Assembly (NCBI GenBank): GCA_938006335.1 | Contig: CALLMF010000039.1 | Location: 62,001-126,000, forward strand | Length of the DNA: 64,000 bases | Source of the DNA: an uncultured Granulosicoccaceae bacterium | GTDB lineage: Bacteria > Pseudomonadota > Gammaproteobacteria > Granulosicoccales > Granulosicoccaceae | Direction: 5' to 3' | Shown here: piece after piece, positions 63,627 through 64,000 of the stretch | How the letters are laid out: each line of letters opens with the position of its first letter | Numbering within the stretch: position 1 is the stretch's first letter | Position numbers and translations under genes: made by a program | The notes under the pieces: model-generated | Told to the model about the DNA's origin: nothing | The model's input: only the letters and a program-made list of their open reading frames with translations | Database searches by the model: none

Positions 63627-64000
63627 CTACTCCTTGTGTGAGCCCGGGATGGATATACCGGGAGAGAAATCCGCAAAGGGTGCGGAATGAGATCGTGCGG
63701 CATCGACCACCTCGGGGCTTGAGGTGATGTCATAGCGCTCGAGTTGACCCGCGCCTGCGAAGAAAAACTGCAGGTCCACGGGATGCAGGTTGGATGGCGC
63801 TGCGAAGTGCGCCTCGCTCAGCGACACGGCGACGATGTTGCGGAGCTCTTCGATACGACCTGTGGTGTCCATGGTCCTGACGACCACTCCCACGCCATCG
63901 TCGTACCAGTGCCGGACCAGCGCCTCTCCTGACGTCGACCGACACGTGCTGATGGTGCTTGTCCGGCCACGCCAGCGCGCGACAAATGCGTCCTGCTCGA
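63627..64000 (-). CDS. Tad-operon protein, partial (cut by window edge)
   Basis: The frame is open from the TAG stop at 63627-63629 to the right edge of the window, at least 123 residues. A central piece reads GEALVRHWYDDGVGVVVRTM and later HFAAPSNLHPVDLQFFF. No family was recognised. Its stop lies 6 bp before the flp ATG, so it is probably the gene upstream of flp in the operon. A GTG at 63893 is in frame, but the open frame beyond it suggests a longer protein. Confidence 0.5.
   Translation of the reverse strand, partial: EQDAFVARWRGRTSTISTCRSTSGEALVRHWYDDGVGVVVRTMDTTGRIEELRNIVAVSLSEAHFAAPSNLHPVDLQFFFAGAGQLERYDITSSPEVVDAARSHSAPFADFSPGISIPGSHKE

Overview
The window reads as a chromosomal segment of a high-GC gammaproteobacterium, probably aquatic or marine. 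The evidence is the set of gammaproteobacterial gene neighbourhoods: tsaE-amiC-mutL-miaA, rne divergent from rluC, smpB divergent from ratA-rnfH, lexA followed by an imuA/sulA-type gene, and dnaQ-rnhA-methyltransferase next to mltD. The long isocitrate lyase and the monomeric NADP isocitrate dehydrogenase point the same way. The genus cannot be fixed from sequence alone. No rRNA, tRNA or CRISPR array was seen.

Layout. 1-6.8 kb: the end of a fatty-acid oxidation gene that stops early, a persulfide-dioxygenase-like metallohydrolase, a DUF4387-VOC fusion, a polar amino-acid ABC transporter divergent from its binding protein, an aromatic/aspartate aminotransferase, and two tandem Lin0512 paralogues. 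6.8-17 kb: a lipoprotein, a DUF4124 protein ended by a MITE-like element, a membrane Ser/Thr kinase, a GapB-type GAPDH, an AhpD-like protein, an amidohydrolase with a YtkA/FixH-like tail next to a MauG-like di-haem enzyme, and a deaminase. 17.0-19.9 kb: a complete IS1595-family element, with 26-bp inverted repeats and an 8-bp target duplication, carrying three passenger genes and inserted 8 bp upstream of the lexA promoter. 20-23 kb: lexA, imuA, rnfH, ratA, smpB. 23-30 kb: the isocitrate branch point (icd, aceA), a PhyH dioxygenase, a small protein resembling one slice of malate synthase G, and the XRE-family short-chain fatty acyl regulator. 30-42.5 kb: housekeeping genes for replication, wall, tRNA and repair. 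42.5-50.7 kb: rne with a leader of about 400 nt, a dynamin-like GTPase, a rhomboid protein and a DegT-type aminotransferase. 50.8-64 kb: a Tad (tight adherence) Flp pilus operon read leftwards, with several pseudopilin-like proteins, a TadA ATPase with an N-terminal FHA domain, and a 59-residue pilin-like gene that is easy to miss.

How the parts fit. aceA, icd and the regulator control carbon flow between the TCA cycle and the glyoxylate shunt. The kinase and the two FHA proteins, one of them the pilus motor, suggest Ser/Thr phosphorylation as a control layer, but that is inference. The best candidates for undescribed biology are the passenger-carrying IS1595 element, the malate-synthase-like mini-protein, the amidohydrolase/YtkA-MauG pair, the DUF4387-VOC fusion, and the variant tad operon with its FHA-TadA and tiny pilin-like protein.
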